64,000 bases of DNA from Pseudomonas baltica (lineage in GTDB: Bacteria > Pseudomonadota > Gammaproteobacteria > Pseudomonadales > Pseudomonadaceae). The position numbers were made by a program, and so were the translations under genes. The stretch spans positions 248,001-312,000 of the forward strand of contig NZ_JACMYH010000001.1 in assembly GCF_014235765.1 (NCBI RefSeq), given 5' to 3'. The notes under the pieces were generated by a model, which did no database searches, was not told the origin of the DNA, and was given only the letters and a program-made list of their open reading frames with translations. Below are positions 24,285-31,653 of this stretch, piece by piece; the first letter of the stretch is position 1, and the number at the start of each line of letters is the position of its first letter.

Positions 24285-25766
24285 TCAACGCATCACGAAT
24301 GGGTCGGGCATGGGTGCCTGAGACAGGTTGATCCATACCGTCTTGAGTTCTGTGTAGGCCAGCACCGAATCGATGCCGCTCTCGCGGCCATAGCCACTGT
24401 TCTTGAAGCCGCCGATCGGCGCCATGGCCGATACCGCGCGGTAGGTGTTGACCCAGATGATACCGGAACGCACGTCACGGGCCAGGCGGTGGGCACGGCC
24501 CAGGTCGCGGGTCCAGATGCCGGCGGCGAGGCCGAACTGGGAGTCGTTGGCCATGGCCAGCGCTTCTGCTTCGGTGGAGAAGCGGATGACCGACGCCACC
24601 GGACCGAAGACTTCCTCCTGCATGATCTTCATGGAGTGGTTGTCGCATTCGAACAGGGTCGGCTGGTAGTACCAACCGTCGCTGTCGGTCTGTGCGCGCT
24701 GACCGCCCATGCGCAGGGTAGCGCCTTCTTCCAGCGCCTGCGCGACCAGGCTTTCGACCACGGCCAATTGCTGGGCGGTGGCCATAGGGCCCATTTCGCT
24801 GGCTTCGTCCTGGGGGTTGCCGATCTTGATGCGCTTGGCGCGCTCGACCAGACGCTCGACGAACTCGTCGTAGATCTCGTCCTGCACCAGCAGGCGCGAG
24901 CCGGCCACGCAGCTCTGCCCCGAGGCGGCGTAGATGCCGGCCACCACGCCGTTGATGGCGCTGTCCAGGTCGGCATCGGCGAAAATGATGTTCGGCGACT
25001 TGCCGCCCAGCTCCAGGGACAGCTTGGCGAAGTTTTCGGCGCTGCTGCGTACCACATGGCGCGCGGTGGCGGCACCGCCGGTGAAGGCGATCTTGCGCAC
25101 CAACGGGTGGCGGGTGAGGGCAGCGCCGGTGCTCGGGCCGTAGCCGGTGACGACGTTGACCACGCCCGGCGGAATGCCGGCTTCCAGAGCCAGGCGCGCC
25201 AATTCCAGCAAGGTGGCGCTGGCATGCTCGGAGGGCTTGAGAACGATGGTGTTGCCGGCCGCCAGGGCCGGCGCCAGCTTGATCGCCGTCAGGTACAGCG
25301 GGCTGTTCCAGGGAATGATCCCGGCCACCACGCCGATCGGTTCGTGCACCGTGTAGGCGAACAGGTCAGGCTTGTCGAGCGGCAGTGTGCCGCCCTCCAG
25401 CTTGTCTGCCAGGCCTGCGGTGTAGTGGAAAAATTCGGGCAGGTAGCCCACCTGTCCGCGGGTTTCGCGGATCAGCTTGCCGTTGTCACGGCTTTCGAGC
25501 TGAGCCAGCGCTTCCTTGTTCTCGCCGATCAGGTCGCCCAGTCGGCGCAGCAGCTTGCCCCGGGCGGTGGCGGTAAGCCCGCGCCATGCCGGCGCCTCGA
25601 ACGCCCGCTGTGCGGCCTGCACGGCGCGGTCGACGTCGGCCTCGTCGGCGTCGGGCAACAGCGCCCAGGGTTGGGCCAGGGCCGGGTTGTGACTCTCGAA
25701 GGTCTTGCCGGACAGCGCATCGACCCACTGGCCGTCGATGCACATCTGAAAGCGTGAAAGGGTCAT
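24285..25766 (-). CDS. NAD(P)+-dependent aldehyde dehydrogenase
   Basis: The 493-residue enzyme belongs to the ALDH superfamily. Visible motifs are the Rossmann segment PWNSPLYLTAIKLAPALAAGNT, FTGGAATARHV, the general base region LELGGKSPNIIFAD, the nucleophile Cys286 in ASGQSCVAGSRLL, and EEVFGPVASVIRF. It oxidises an aldehyde intermediate to an acid, perhaps a semialdehyde released after ring opening. The ATG overlaps the stop of the alpha/beta hydrolase gene by four bases, so the two are translationally coupled and probably act in sequence. Confidence 0.93.
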   Translation of the reverse strand: MTLSRFQMCIDGQWVDALSGKTFESHNPALAQPWALLPDADEADVDRAVQAAQRAFEAPAWRGLTATARGKLLRRLGDLIGENKEALAQLESRDNGKLIRETRGQVGYLPEFFHYTAGLADKLEGGTLPLDKPDLFAYTVHEPIGVVAGIIPWNSPLYLTAIKLAPALAAGNTIVLKPSEHASATLLELARLALEAGIPPGVVNVVTGYGPSTGAALTRHPLVRKIAFTGGAATARHVVRSSAENFAKLSLELGGKSPNIIFADADLDSAINGVVAGIYAASGQSCVAGSRLLVQDEIYDEFVERLVERAKRIKIGNPQDEASEMGPMATAQQLAVVESLVAQALEEGATLRMGGQRAQTDSDGWYYQPTLFECDNHSMKIMQEEVFGPVASVIRFSTEAEALAMANDSQFGLAAGIWTRDLGRAHRLARDVRSGIIWVNTYRAVSAMAPIGGFKNSGYGRESGIDSVLAYTELKTVWINLSQAPMPDPFVMR

Positions 25767-26596
25767 GCGACGATCCCCTGTGCCTGGTTGTCCAGGCGCT
25801 GGGCCCGGGTGAGAAAATCCAACAACATCTGGTTGACCAGCCGGGGTGATTCCACCGGCATCATATGCCTTTGCTCGTGGAGTATCGCTACCTCGGCGTG
25901 GGGAATGCGCTCGGCCATTTCCCGGGCCATCTGTGGCGTGGAGCCCGGGTCGAGCTCACCCGTGGCGATCAGCGCCGGCGCCGCGATGCTGCCGAGGTCA
26001 TCGGCGCGGTACATGTCCTGGGTGGCGAACAGCTCATAGGTGGTCAGGTAGCCCTGAGGATCATTGCTGGCCAGGGTCTCGCGCAGCGCGGCAATCTGCG
26101 CCGGGTTGGCCGCCTGATACTCGCGGCTGAACCAGCGCGACAACGCCGCCTCGGCGTTCGCGTTCGGGCCATGCTCGGCAGCCTGCCCGGTGCGCGCTAT
26201 CACCCCGGCGCGCTGTTCGGCGCTGCGGTTGAACACGCTGTTGAGCACCACCAGAGCCTGCAGGCGTTCGGGGTAGTGCAGGGCGAACGCCCGTGCCACC
26301 AGCCCGCCCATGGAGAAACCGATGACCGTCGCTGCGGGCACCTGCAAGTGGTCCAGCAGTTCGAGCAATTGGTCGGCATAACCGAGCAACGCCGTGCCTG
26401 GCGCAGGCAACGCACTGGCGCCATGCCCGAGCATGTCGTAGGCGATAACCCGATAGTGCGGCAGCAGCCCGACGAACTGGCCCCCCCACATTTCCTTGTT
26501 CAAGCCCACTCCATGGATGAACACCACGGGCGGGCCGTCACCCGCGGCCAGGTAACTGGTACCGGCCGCAGTGCGTTCAGCGGTAAGCCGAATCAT
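25763..26596 (-). CDS. Alpha/beta-fold hydrolase
   Basis: The protein begins MIRLTAERTAAGTSYLAAG and has an oxyanion region VVFIHGVGLNKEMW, the nucleophile elbow GFSMGGL, a catalytic aspartate in ATGELDPGSTP and a histidine in LHEQRHMMPVE. It is 277 residues long. The ATG at 26596 has AGGAGCG upstream; a GTG at 26623 would overlap the DUF1185 stop by four bases and is the other candidate. RutD and ring-fission hydrolases have this fold, so hydrolysis of an ester, amide or enol product of the monooxygenase is plausible. It is coupled to the aldehyde dehydrogenase by a four-base overlap. Confidence 0.9.
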   Translation of the reverse strand: MIRLTAERTAAGTSYLAAGDGPPVVFIHGVGLNKEMWGGQFVGLLPHYRVIAYDMLGHGASALPAPGTALLGYADQLLELLDHLQVPAATVIGFSMGGLVARAFALHYPERLQALVVLNSVFNRSAEQRAGVIARTGQAAEHGPNANAEAALSRWFSREYQAANPAQIAALRETLASNDPQGYLTTYELFATQDMYRADDLGSIAAPALIATGELDPGSTPQMAREMAERIPHAEVAILHEQRHMMPVESPRLVNQMLLDFLTRAQRLDNQAQGIVA

Positions 26597-26619
26597 GGAG
26601 CGCTCCTGAGTCAAGTGGG

Positions 26620-27210
26620 TCACTGGGCCTTTTCGGCAGCCAGCTCTTCCAGGTCGATGTAACGGTTGCCGATCCGCGGGTGCAGACGCCCGCCGTTGGC
26701 GCAGCCCAGGACGACGACGATCTCGTCGGCGCGCGGCGAATCTTCGATCTGCATTTCCAGGGTGACGTAGTGGGAGCGCAGGCCTTCGTCGTCCTTGTGC
26801 ATCATCGGGATCTGGATCGAGGTGCCAGGGCCGCCGCGCTTGTTGGTGAAGCTCAGGTAGCTCTTGGCTTGCACCGCCTCGCGGTAATGGTTGCCGAAGC
26901 GCAGGGTGTGGATGACGGCCGAGGCGTGCTCGATTTCGCCGTCGGCACCGACCACCGCCGCCTTGCCGTAGGCCTCGATCTTGTCCGCGCCACCGATGCT
27001 GGCCACCAGGCGCTCGACCATCAGGGCTCCGAGGTCCGAACAGTTGGCCTTGATCTCCGGTTTCAGGTCATCGACGAAGCCGCGGCCCAGCCACGGGTTC
27101 TTCATGACCACCGCGAGGCCAACCATGGTCACGGGAGTGTCGGTGGCCTTGCCGCCTTCGATGAGGGTCTCTTCGGAGTAAGTGACGATTTTGCGGATCT
27201 CGAAGCTCAT
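26620..27210 (-). CDS. DUF1185 ('amino acid synthesis') family protein
   Basis: The 196-residue protein begins MSFEIRKIVTYSEETLIEGG and shows the family segments PVTMVGLAVVMKNPWLGRGF, KANCSDLGALMVERL, EAYGKAAVVGADGEIEHASA and VVLGCANGGRLHPRIGNR. The family has no firm biochemical role that I know of; the old name has no proven basis. Members commonly sit beside LLM monooxygenases and flavin reductases. It is the first gene of the string DUF1185, hydrolase, ALDH, flavin reductase 2, GntR, Nudix and has a TGGTATACCA operator 38 bases ahead. It is a good candidate for an unassigned catalytic step. Confidence 0.88.
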   Translation of the reverse strand: MSFEIRKIVTYSEETLIEGGKATDTPVTMVGLAVVMKNPWLGRGFVDDLKPEIKANCSDLGALMVERLVASIGGADKIEAYGKAAVVGADGEIEHASAVIHTLRFGNHYREAVQAKSYLSFTNKRGGPGTSIQIPMMHKDDEGLRSHYVTLEMQIEDSPRADEIVVVLGCANGGRLHPRIGNRYIDLEELAAEKAQ

Positions 27211-27247
27211 GCCTGTTTCCTTCTTGGAGGGTTTGTATCTGGTATTA

Positions 27248-27257
27248 TGGTATACCA
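27248..27257 (-). promoter_or_regulatory. TGGTATACCA operator in front of the DUF1185 operon
   Basis: Read towards the gene, the site is CTTGGTATACCATAATACC: the perfect palindrome followed by TAATAC, almost identical to the site at 22000. It lies 38 bases upstream of the DUF1185 start, so binding would block or overlap the promoter. The rest of the 351-base gap up to 27561 holds an 18-base motif shared with the promoter region at 29901 and otherwise nothing recognisable. Confidence 0.74.
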
Positions 27258-27493
27258 AGAACGAGCTTCGGCAAGTGTTTTTTTGTGGCACGGGCGGTCT
27301 CGTCTGACTGCCCGTAGAACTGGGGATAGAACCCGGCTGAAAAGCCAACCATGCTCGGCGCGCGTGGCGCAGGTGATCGGATTCAACCTCGCGTTGTTGT
27401 CGGGAAGCACGGTTGGCGGTGCATCGGCGTGAACGACGCGGGCACACTTGTGCGCCGTGTCATGCCAATAGAGAATGAATGAATGTGCTTATT

Positions 27494-27511
27494 TATCGCT
27501 TTTTCTATTTC
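27494..27511 (+). promoter_or_regulatory. Shared 18-bp motif in the MFS promoter region
   Basis: TATCGCTTTTTCTATTTC occurs here 51 bases before the MFS start and again, identical, at 29901-29918 before the RraA-like gene. It probably marks common control by the LysR-type regulator encoded at 28965-29870, or a shared promoter element. Confidence 0.6.
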
Positions 27512-27561
27512 GCGCAGCTGGCCAAGATTGACCATCGAACAAACATAATAAAGGAACGCTC

Positions 27562-28905
27562 ATGGTCGAATTAGCCCACACCGAGGCCGCCGCTCGGTCG
27601 GCCAGGTCGAAGTATCGCTGGATAGTGCTGTCGGTGATCGTCGTGGTGTACATGCTGGCCGCTGCCGATCGCGCTAATATCGGCATCGCTCTGCCGTATA
27701 TTCAGAAGGAATTTGGCGCCAGCAACGCGCAGGCTGGCATGCTCGTCAGTGCGTTTTTCCTGTTCTATTCACTGGGTCAGATTCCGGCAGGCTTCATCAT
27801 TAGCCGGTTTGGCGTGCGGCTCGTCGCGCCGGTGTCGATCACGCTGACGTCGATCGTCACCCTGTTGATCGGAACCGCGCATAACTTCGGCATGATCAAG
27901 CTCTATCGGTCCGCCTTGGGCATCGCCGAAGCCGCACTCCCGCTGTCCATGCTCAGCACCATCAATCGCTGGTTTCCAGCGGGTGAGAAGGGCTTGGCCA
28001 CGGGCGCATTCCTTTCTGCCGCCAAGATGGGCGCCGTCATAGCCCCACCCGTGGGCGCCGCCATCATCATGCTTTACGACTGGCGCACCATGTTCATCGT
28101 CTTCGCCATCCCCGGCCTGCTGCTGGCATTGATCTGGTGGTGGGTAGTGCCAAACGATCCCCGTGCCTGCAAGCGGGTCAACGGTGCCGAAGCCGATCAT
28201 ATCGAAGATCAGACCCCGGCCGAGAGCGGGCCCAAGCGCCGTCAGCGAGATTTCGGCGCGTTGGACAAAGTGCTGCGCTACCAGCGAGTGGCACCCCTGG
28301 CTTCCTCTAAATCGGTATTTGCCTCCTGGAACATCTGGGGCTGTGGCCTGGGTTATTTGCTGATGACAGGCGTGGTCAATGTGCTGCTGGCCTGGCTACC
28401 CAAGTACCTGAGCGAAGTAAAGCACTTCGAACTGATGCAGGTTGGCTTCATCGCCGCACTGCCGTTTGCCGGTGGAGTACTGGGCAACATCGTCGGCGGC
28501 TGGTTCTCGGACCGGATTCTGGACCGTCGTCGCAAGCCCACCATGATGATCAGCGCGGTGGCCACTTGCGTGATGATGGTGGCCTTGGTTTATGCGCCCA
28601 ACGGGCTGTTGGCAGTAAGCTTGCTGTTGTTCGGCACGGGCTTCCTGCTGAACATCGGTTACTCGTCGTTTTCGGTCTATTCCATGGGCCTGACCAGCCG
28701 CTCCACTTACCCGGTTGCGGCCTCGTTGGTCAACAGCGCAGGGCAGGCGGGCGGAGCAATAGCACCCCTGGTCACCGGCTTTCTGCTGGACAGCTACAGT
28801 TGGACAGCGGTCTTCATTTTCCTGGGGATCTGCTCGCTGGCGGCCCTGGCCTTCGTGCTGACCATTGCCGAACCGGCTGATCAGGTCGAGCCCGCCGCGC
28901 AATGA
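27562..28905 (+). CDS. MFS transporter, ACS-like (organic anion:H+ symporter)
   Basis: The 447-residue protein has 12 predicted membrane helices. The opening YRWIVLSVIVVVYMLAAADRANIGIALPYIQKEFG and the helix 4-5 segment (LGIAEAALPLSMLSTINRWFPAGEKGLATG) are typical of the anion:cation symporter group that imports aromatic or sugar acids. A strong start signal (AAAGGAACGCTC) precedes the ATG. Upstream lies an 18-base motif identical to one before the RraA-like gene, so transporter, aldolase and dehydrogenase are likely co-regulated. A stable hairpin follows at 28937-28960, without a T run. Confidence 0.9.
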   Translation: MVELAHTEAAARSARSKYRWIVLSVIVVVYMLAAADRANIGIALPYIQKEFGASNAQAGMLVSAFFLFYSLGQIPAGFIISRFGVRLVAPVSITLTSIVTLLIGTAHNFGMIKLYRSALGIAEAALPLSMLSTINRWFPAGEKGLATGAFLSAAKMGAVIAPPVGAAIIMLYDWRTMFIVFAIPGLLLALIWWWVVPNDPRACKRVNGAEADHIEDQTPAESGPKRRQRDFGALDKVLRYQRVAPLASSKSVFASWNIWGCGLGYLLMTGVVNVLLAWLPKYLSEVKHFELMQVGFIAALPFAGGVLGNIVGGWFSDRILDRRRKPTMMISAVATCVMMVALVYAPNGLLAVSLLLFGTGFLLNIGYSSFSVYSMGLTSRSTYPVAASLVNSAGQAGGAIAPLVTGFLLDSYSWTAVFIFLGICSLAALAFVLTIAEPADQVEPAAQ

Positions 28906-28964
28906 CAACGTTGCGTTGATCCTGGTAATACGCAATGGGGCGCCGAATGCACGGTGCCCCGGGC

Positions 28965-29870
28965 TCATCGTTGCAACTGGCGAGTGAAGTCGCACAGCTC
29001 TACTGCCAGCCCCGACACCTCGGTCATGAACGCTGAAGGGCGATCGTTTCGATACATCGCCTTGTAGGGCACTGGGGGTAATGTGGGGGTTGTGCGGATG
29101 ATGTTAAGTTTGCCCTCGTCCACCAATGGCCGAAAGCATTCCAACGGCAGATAAGTCACACCCAAGCCTGCGGCTGTCAGTCCGAGCATGGCGGTCAGAC
29201 TGTCCGAGGACAGCGTCTTGGGCAGGTCGACGCCCAAGGTACGCAGCCATTTGTTCACGAACAGTCCCGAGCCCGATTTCTTGCCTTGAACCAGCATTGG
29301 GTATTTCGCCAGTTCCGCGAGGTCCAGCACCTCATCGTGGCCTATCAGGCCCGGTGCGGCCATCCAGGCATTCTCGACCTCGCCCAAGGCGACAGAGGTC
29401 ACTTCCGGCGCGGTAAAGGTGTCGGGAATGATGATCAGGTCGATCATGTCGTCCATGAGCTTTTCATGGAGGTTGCGGCTCATGTCGACCTCTGGCTCGA
29501 TAATGAGTCCCGGATAATCGGTTACCAGCCGCGTCACCAATCGCGGCAGCCAAGTCCATGCGGTCAGTTCGGTCACACCCAACCTGAGCCGGCGCTTCAC
29601 CACTTGGGTACCGTCCTTGAGGGAGTCGATGCGCTCGGCGAGCCCGAGCATTTCCCGCGCTATCACTAACAGTTCCTCGCCAGCGCTGGTCAACCGGGCG
29701 CCGCGTTGCGAACGGTCGAACAGCTGCATGCCGGTCGACGCCTCGAGTTCCTGAACGCGTTTGGATATGGCGGACTGAGTGGTGCTCAGGTGCTCTGCAG
29801 CGCGCTCGAAAGTTCCGAGCCGCTCTATCCAGTGTAAAGCAAGCAATTGGCGCAGGGTGATCATGTCCAT
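28965..29870 (-). CDS. LysR-family transcriptional regulator
   Basis: The 301-residue regulator has an N-terminal winged helix (LRQLLALHWIERLGTFERAAEHLSTTQSAISKRVQELEAS) and a LysR substrate domain from about residue 95 (LRLGVTELTAWTWLPRL). It is divergent from the RraA-like gene with 92 bases between the starts and converges on the MFS gene. The shared region contains a 16-base palindrome and the 18-base motif also seen upstream of the MFS gene, so it is the likely activator of that small pathway. Confidence 0.92.
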   Translation of the reverse strand: MDMITLRQLLALHWIERLGTFERAAEHLSTTQSAISKRVQELEASTGMQLFDRSQRGARLTSAGEELLVIAREMLGLAERIDSLKDGTQVVKRRLRLGVTELTAWTWLPRLVTRLVTDYPGLIIEPEVDMSRNLHEKLMDDMIDLIIIPDTFTAPEVTSVALGEVENAWMAAPGLIGHDEVLDLAELAKYPMLVQGKKSGSGLFVNKWLRTLGVDLPKTLSSDSLTAMLGLTAAGLGVTYLPLECFRPLVDEGKLNIIRTTPTLPPVPYKAMYRNDRPSAFMTEVSGLAVELCDFTRQLQR

Positions 29871-29888
29871 TCCTTAATAGAATGATTG

Positions 29889-29918
29889 GATATTGAATAA
29901 TATCGCTTTTTCTATTTC
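29889..29918. promoter_or_regulatory. LysR-type palindrome and shared 18-bp motif
   Basis: GATATT-GAAT-AATATC (29889-29904) is a perfect palindrome with 6-base arms and fits a T-N11-A LysR box. Its right arm runs into TATCGCTTTTTCTATTTC (29901-29918), which is repeated exactly at 27494-27511. Confidence 0.68.
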
Positions 29919-29962
29919 ATAGCCTGTTTATGCTGGTGTTATCTGCCATCGGAGAACTGTCT

Positions 29963-30589
29963 ATGACTGCCGTACTCGCCTCATCCGAACGTGAAGAACT
30001 GGTAACCGCATTTGCCCGCACCTCCACTTCGATCATCAGTGACTGTCTGGATCGTTTGCCGGGCGCAGCGTTGCGCCCCTTTCACAAGATCGAAGGGACC
30101 ATGGCTGGTATCGCTTTGACGGTAAAAGTAGCCAATGGCGATAACCGAGCCATTCATCAGGCCCTTGAACTGCTCGAACCTGGCCACGTACTGGTGGTCG
30201 ATGGCGGCGGCGATGTCAGCCGTGCATTGATGGGCGACATCATGGCGGCGATTGCTGAAAAACGTGGCGCGGCGGGTGTGGTGATTGACGGCGCGATTCG
30301 CGATCTGGCAACCATTGGCAAGGGTATGTTTCCGATGTTCGCGCGGGCCGGCATTCATCTGGGCCCCTACAAGAACGGACCTGGTGAGATAAACGTTCCA
30401 GTGAGCATCGATGGGATGATCGTGTCGCCGGGCGACTTCGTCGTCGGTGACCATGATGGCATTGTCGCCTTCGCCGCATCGCGCGCGGCCGAGCTGTTGA
30501 GCGCCTGTCATGCGACCGAACAAAAGGAAGCGGAAATGATGGCGCAGATCGCCGCAGGCACTTACAAGGGCGCCTACGCCGCTCACTGA
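29963..30589 (+). CDS. RraA-like aldolase/decarboxylase family protein
   Basis: The 208-residue protein belongs to the RraA/HMG-CHA aldolase family. Family marks are STSIISDCLDRLPGAALRPFH, ALELLEPGHVLVVDGGGDVSRALMGDIMA with the conserved Arg and Asp-binding loop, and AGVVIDGAIRDLATI. Catalytic members cleave 4-hydroxy-4-methyl-2-oxoglutarate or 4-carboxy-4-hydroxy-2-oxoadipate to pyruvate and a second oxoacid; the RraA inhibitors of RNase E share the fold. The catabolic context favours an aldolase. GGAGA lies seven bases before the ATG. The dehydrogenase gene follows after 16 bases. Confidence 0.88.
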   Translation: MTAVLASSEREELVTAFARTSTSIISDCLDRLPGAALRPFHKIEGTMAGIALTVKVANGDNRAIHQALELLEPGHVLVVDGGGDVSRALMGDIMAAIAEKRGAAGVVIDGAIRDLATIGKGMFPMFARAGIHLGPYKNGPGEINVPVSIDGMIVSPGDFVVGDHDGIVAFAASRAAELLSACHATEQKEAEMMAQIAAGTYKGAYAAH

Positions 30590-30605
30590 TTGCAGGAGAT
30601 ACAGC

Positions 30606-31475
30606 ATGAAAATCGGAATTATCGGTGCAGGCGAAGTCGGACTGACCTATGCAAGACCCTGGGCGGCAGCTGGGCACGAAGTCGTTTTGTGCGATCTGAA
30701 GCCGTCCGCTGCTGCGGCGGCCTTTGCTGCGCAGGCAGGCAGCGATATCTGTACATCGGTTGCAGACATCGCGCCAAGCTGTGACGTACTGGTATCGTGC
30801 GTGTTTGGTACGGTGTCGCTGTCCGTCGCCGAGCAGGCGCTCGCGCATATGGCCAAGGACGCTTTATATGTGGACATGACCACTGCCGATCCCGCATTGA
30901 TCAGGACGGCGGCGCAACGTGCCGCAGAATTCGACGTGAGTTATGTCGATGTGGCCATCCTCGGTGCGATTGCGCTGACGCACGAAAAAACCAACTTGCT
31001 GGGCGCCGGCACTGGTATCGAGCGCGCCCTGACGTTGTTCGCCTTCGCCGGCGCGCCGCTCAAACCAGTGGAGCACGGCGCAGCCGGTGATGCGGCGGCC
31101 CTGAAGATCCTCAGAAGCGTATTCACCAAAGGCTTGGAAGCCCTGACTATCGAATGTTTCATGGCCGCGGAGAAGCAAGGCGTCAGTGACAAGTTGCACG
31201 ACGCTTTGAGCGACATCGATCAGGCAAGCCTGCGCGATTTTCTCGGTGCCCTGATCCGCACCCATGTACTGCATGCGCCGCGTCGCTTGAAGGAAGTCGA
31301 AGAAGCTGAGCGGCAGTTGCGTGCCGCTGACATGCCGGTCGCGGTGCTGCCGGGGGTCAGGGATCTCTTCCAGCGCACGACCGACCAGATCGCCGCGAAT
31401 CCGATCGATGTGGCAACACCCACGTTGCCGCAGGCATTCGAGTGGTTGTTCAAGGTCAACGAAGTATCCAGATGA
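30606..31475 (+). CDS. NAD(P)-dependent 3-hydroxyacid dehydrogenase-like protein (DUF1932 C-terminus)
   Basis: The 289-residue protein has an N-terminal Rossmann domain (MKIGIIGAGEVGLTYARPWAAAG, LVSCVFGTVSL) and a helical C-terminal domain resembling DUF1932 (GDAAALKILRSVFTKGLEALTIECFMAAEK). The 3-hydroxyisobutyrate dehydrogenase group oxidises beta-hydroxyacids; the catalytic lysine would be in AALKILRS. It is co-transcribed with the RraA-like gene. The pair would convert a hydroxy-oxoacid brought in by the MFS porter, but the exact substrate cannot be assigned. Confidence 0.87.
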   Translation: MKIGIIGAGEVGLTYARPWAAAGHEVVLCDLKPSAAAAAFAAQAGSDICTSVADIAPSCDVLVSCVFGTVSLSVAEQALAHMAKDALYVDMTTADPALIRTAAQRAAEFDVSYVDVAILGAIALTHEKTNLLGAGTGIERALTLFAFAGAPLKPVEHGAAGDAAALKILRSVFTKGLEALTIECFMAAEKQGVSDKLHDALSDIDQASLRDFLGALIRTHVLHAPRRLKEVEEAERQLRAADMPVAVLPGVRDLFQRTTDQIAANPIDVATPTLPQAFEWLFKVNEVSR

Positions 31476-31500
31476 CTGCGCGGTGACGTAGCTTGTGTTC

Positions 31501-31595
31501 CCTGTGGGAGCGGTCATCGGCCGCGAAAAGGGCCCCGTAGTTTGCCTGATGCTCCGTGGCGTCTGGTTCGCGGCCGCGGACCGCTCCTACAGGGC
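31501..31595. repeat. REP inverted pair
   Basis: CCTGTGGGAGCGGTCATCGG and, 60 bases on, GGTTCGCGGCCGCGGACCGC form opposite arms of a Pseudomonas REP pair like the two at 1116-1313. It occupies the gap between the dehydrogenase and LysR genes. Confidence 0.82.
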
Positions 31596-31653
31596 ATTTG
31601 CGCGTTTTGAAGGGGGGTGGGGGTATCATGGGCTGATCACAGGCGAGGTATCC

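Noticed and set aside
13459..27257. Identification of the locus as the rut pyrimidine pathway
   Set aside because: LLM, flavin reductase, hydrolase and permease match in type, but rutB, rutC and rutE equivalents are missing and an ALDH, DUF1185, RibBA-like gene and ABC importer are added.
28937..28960. Terminator between the MFS and LysR genes
   Set aside because: A good GC hairpin with one G-T pair is present, but no T run follows on either strand, so it was left out of the feature list.
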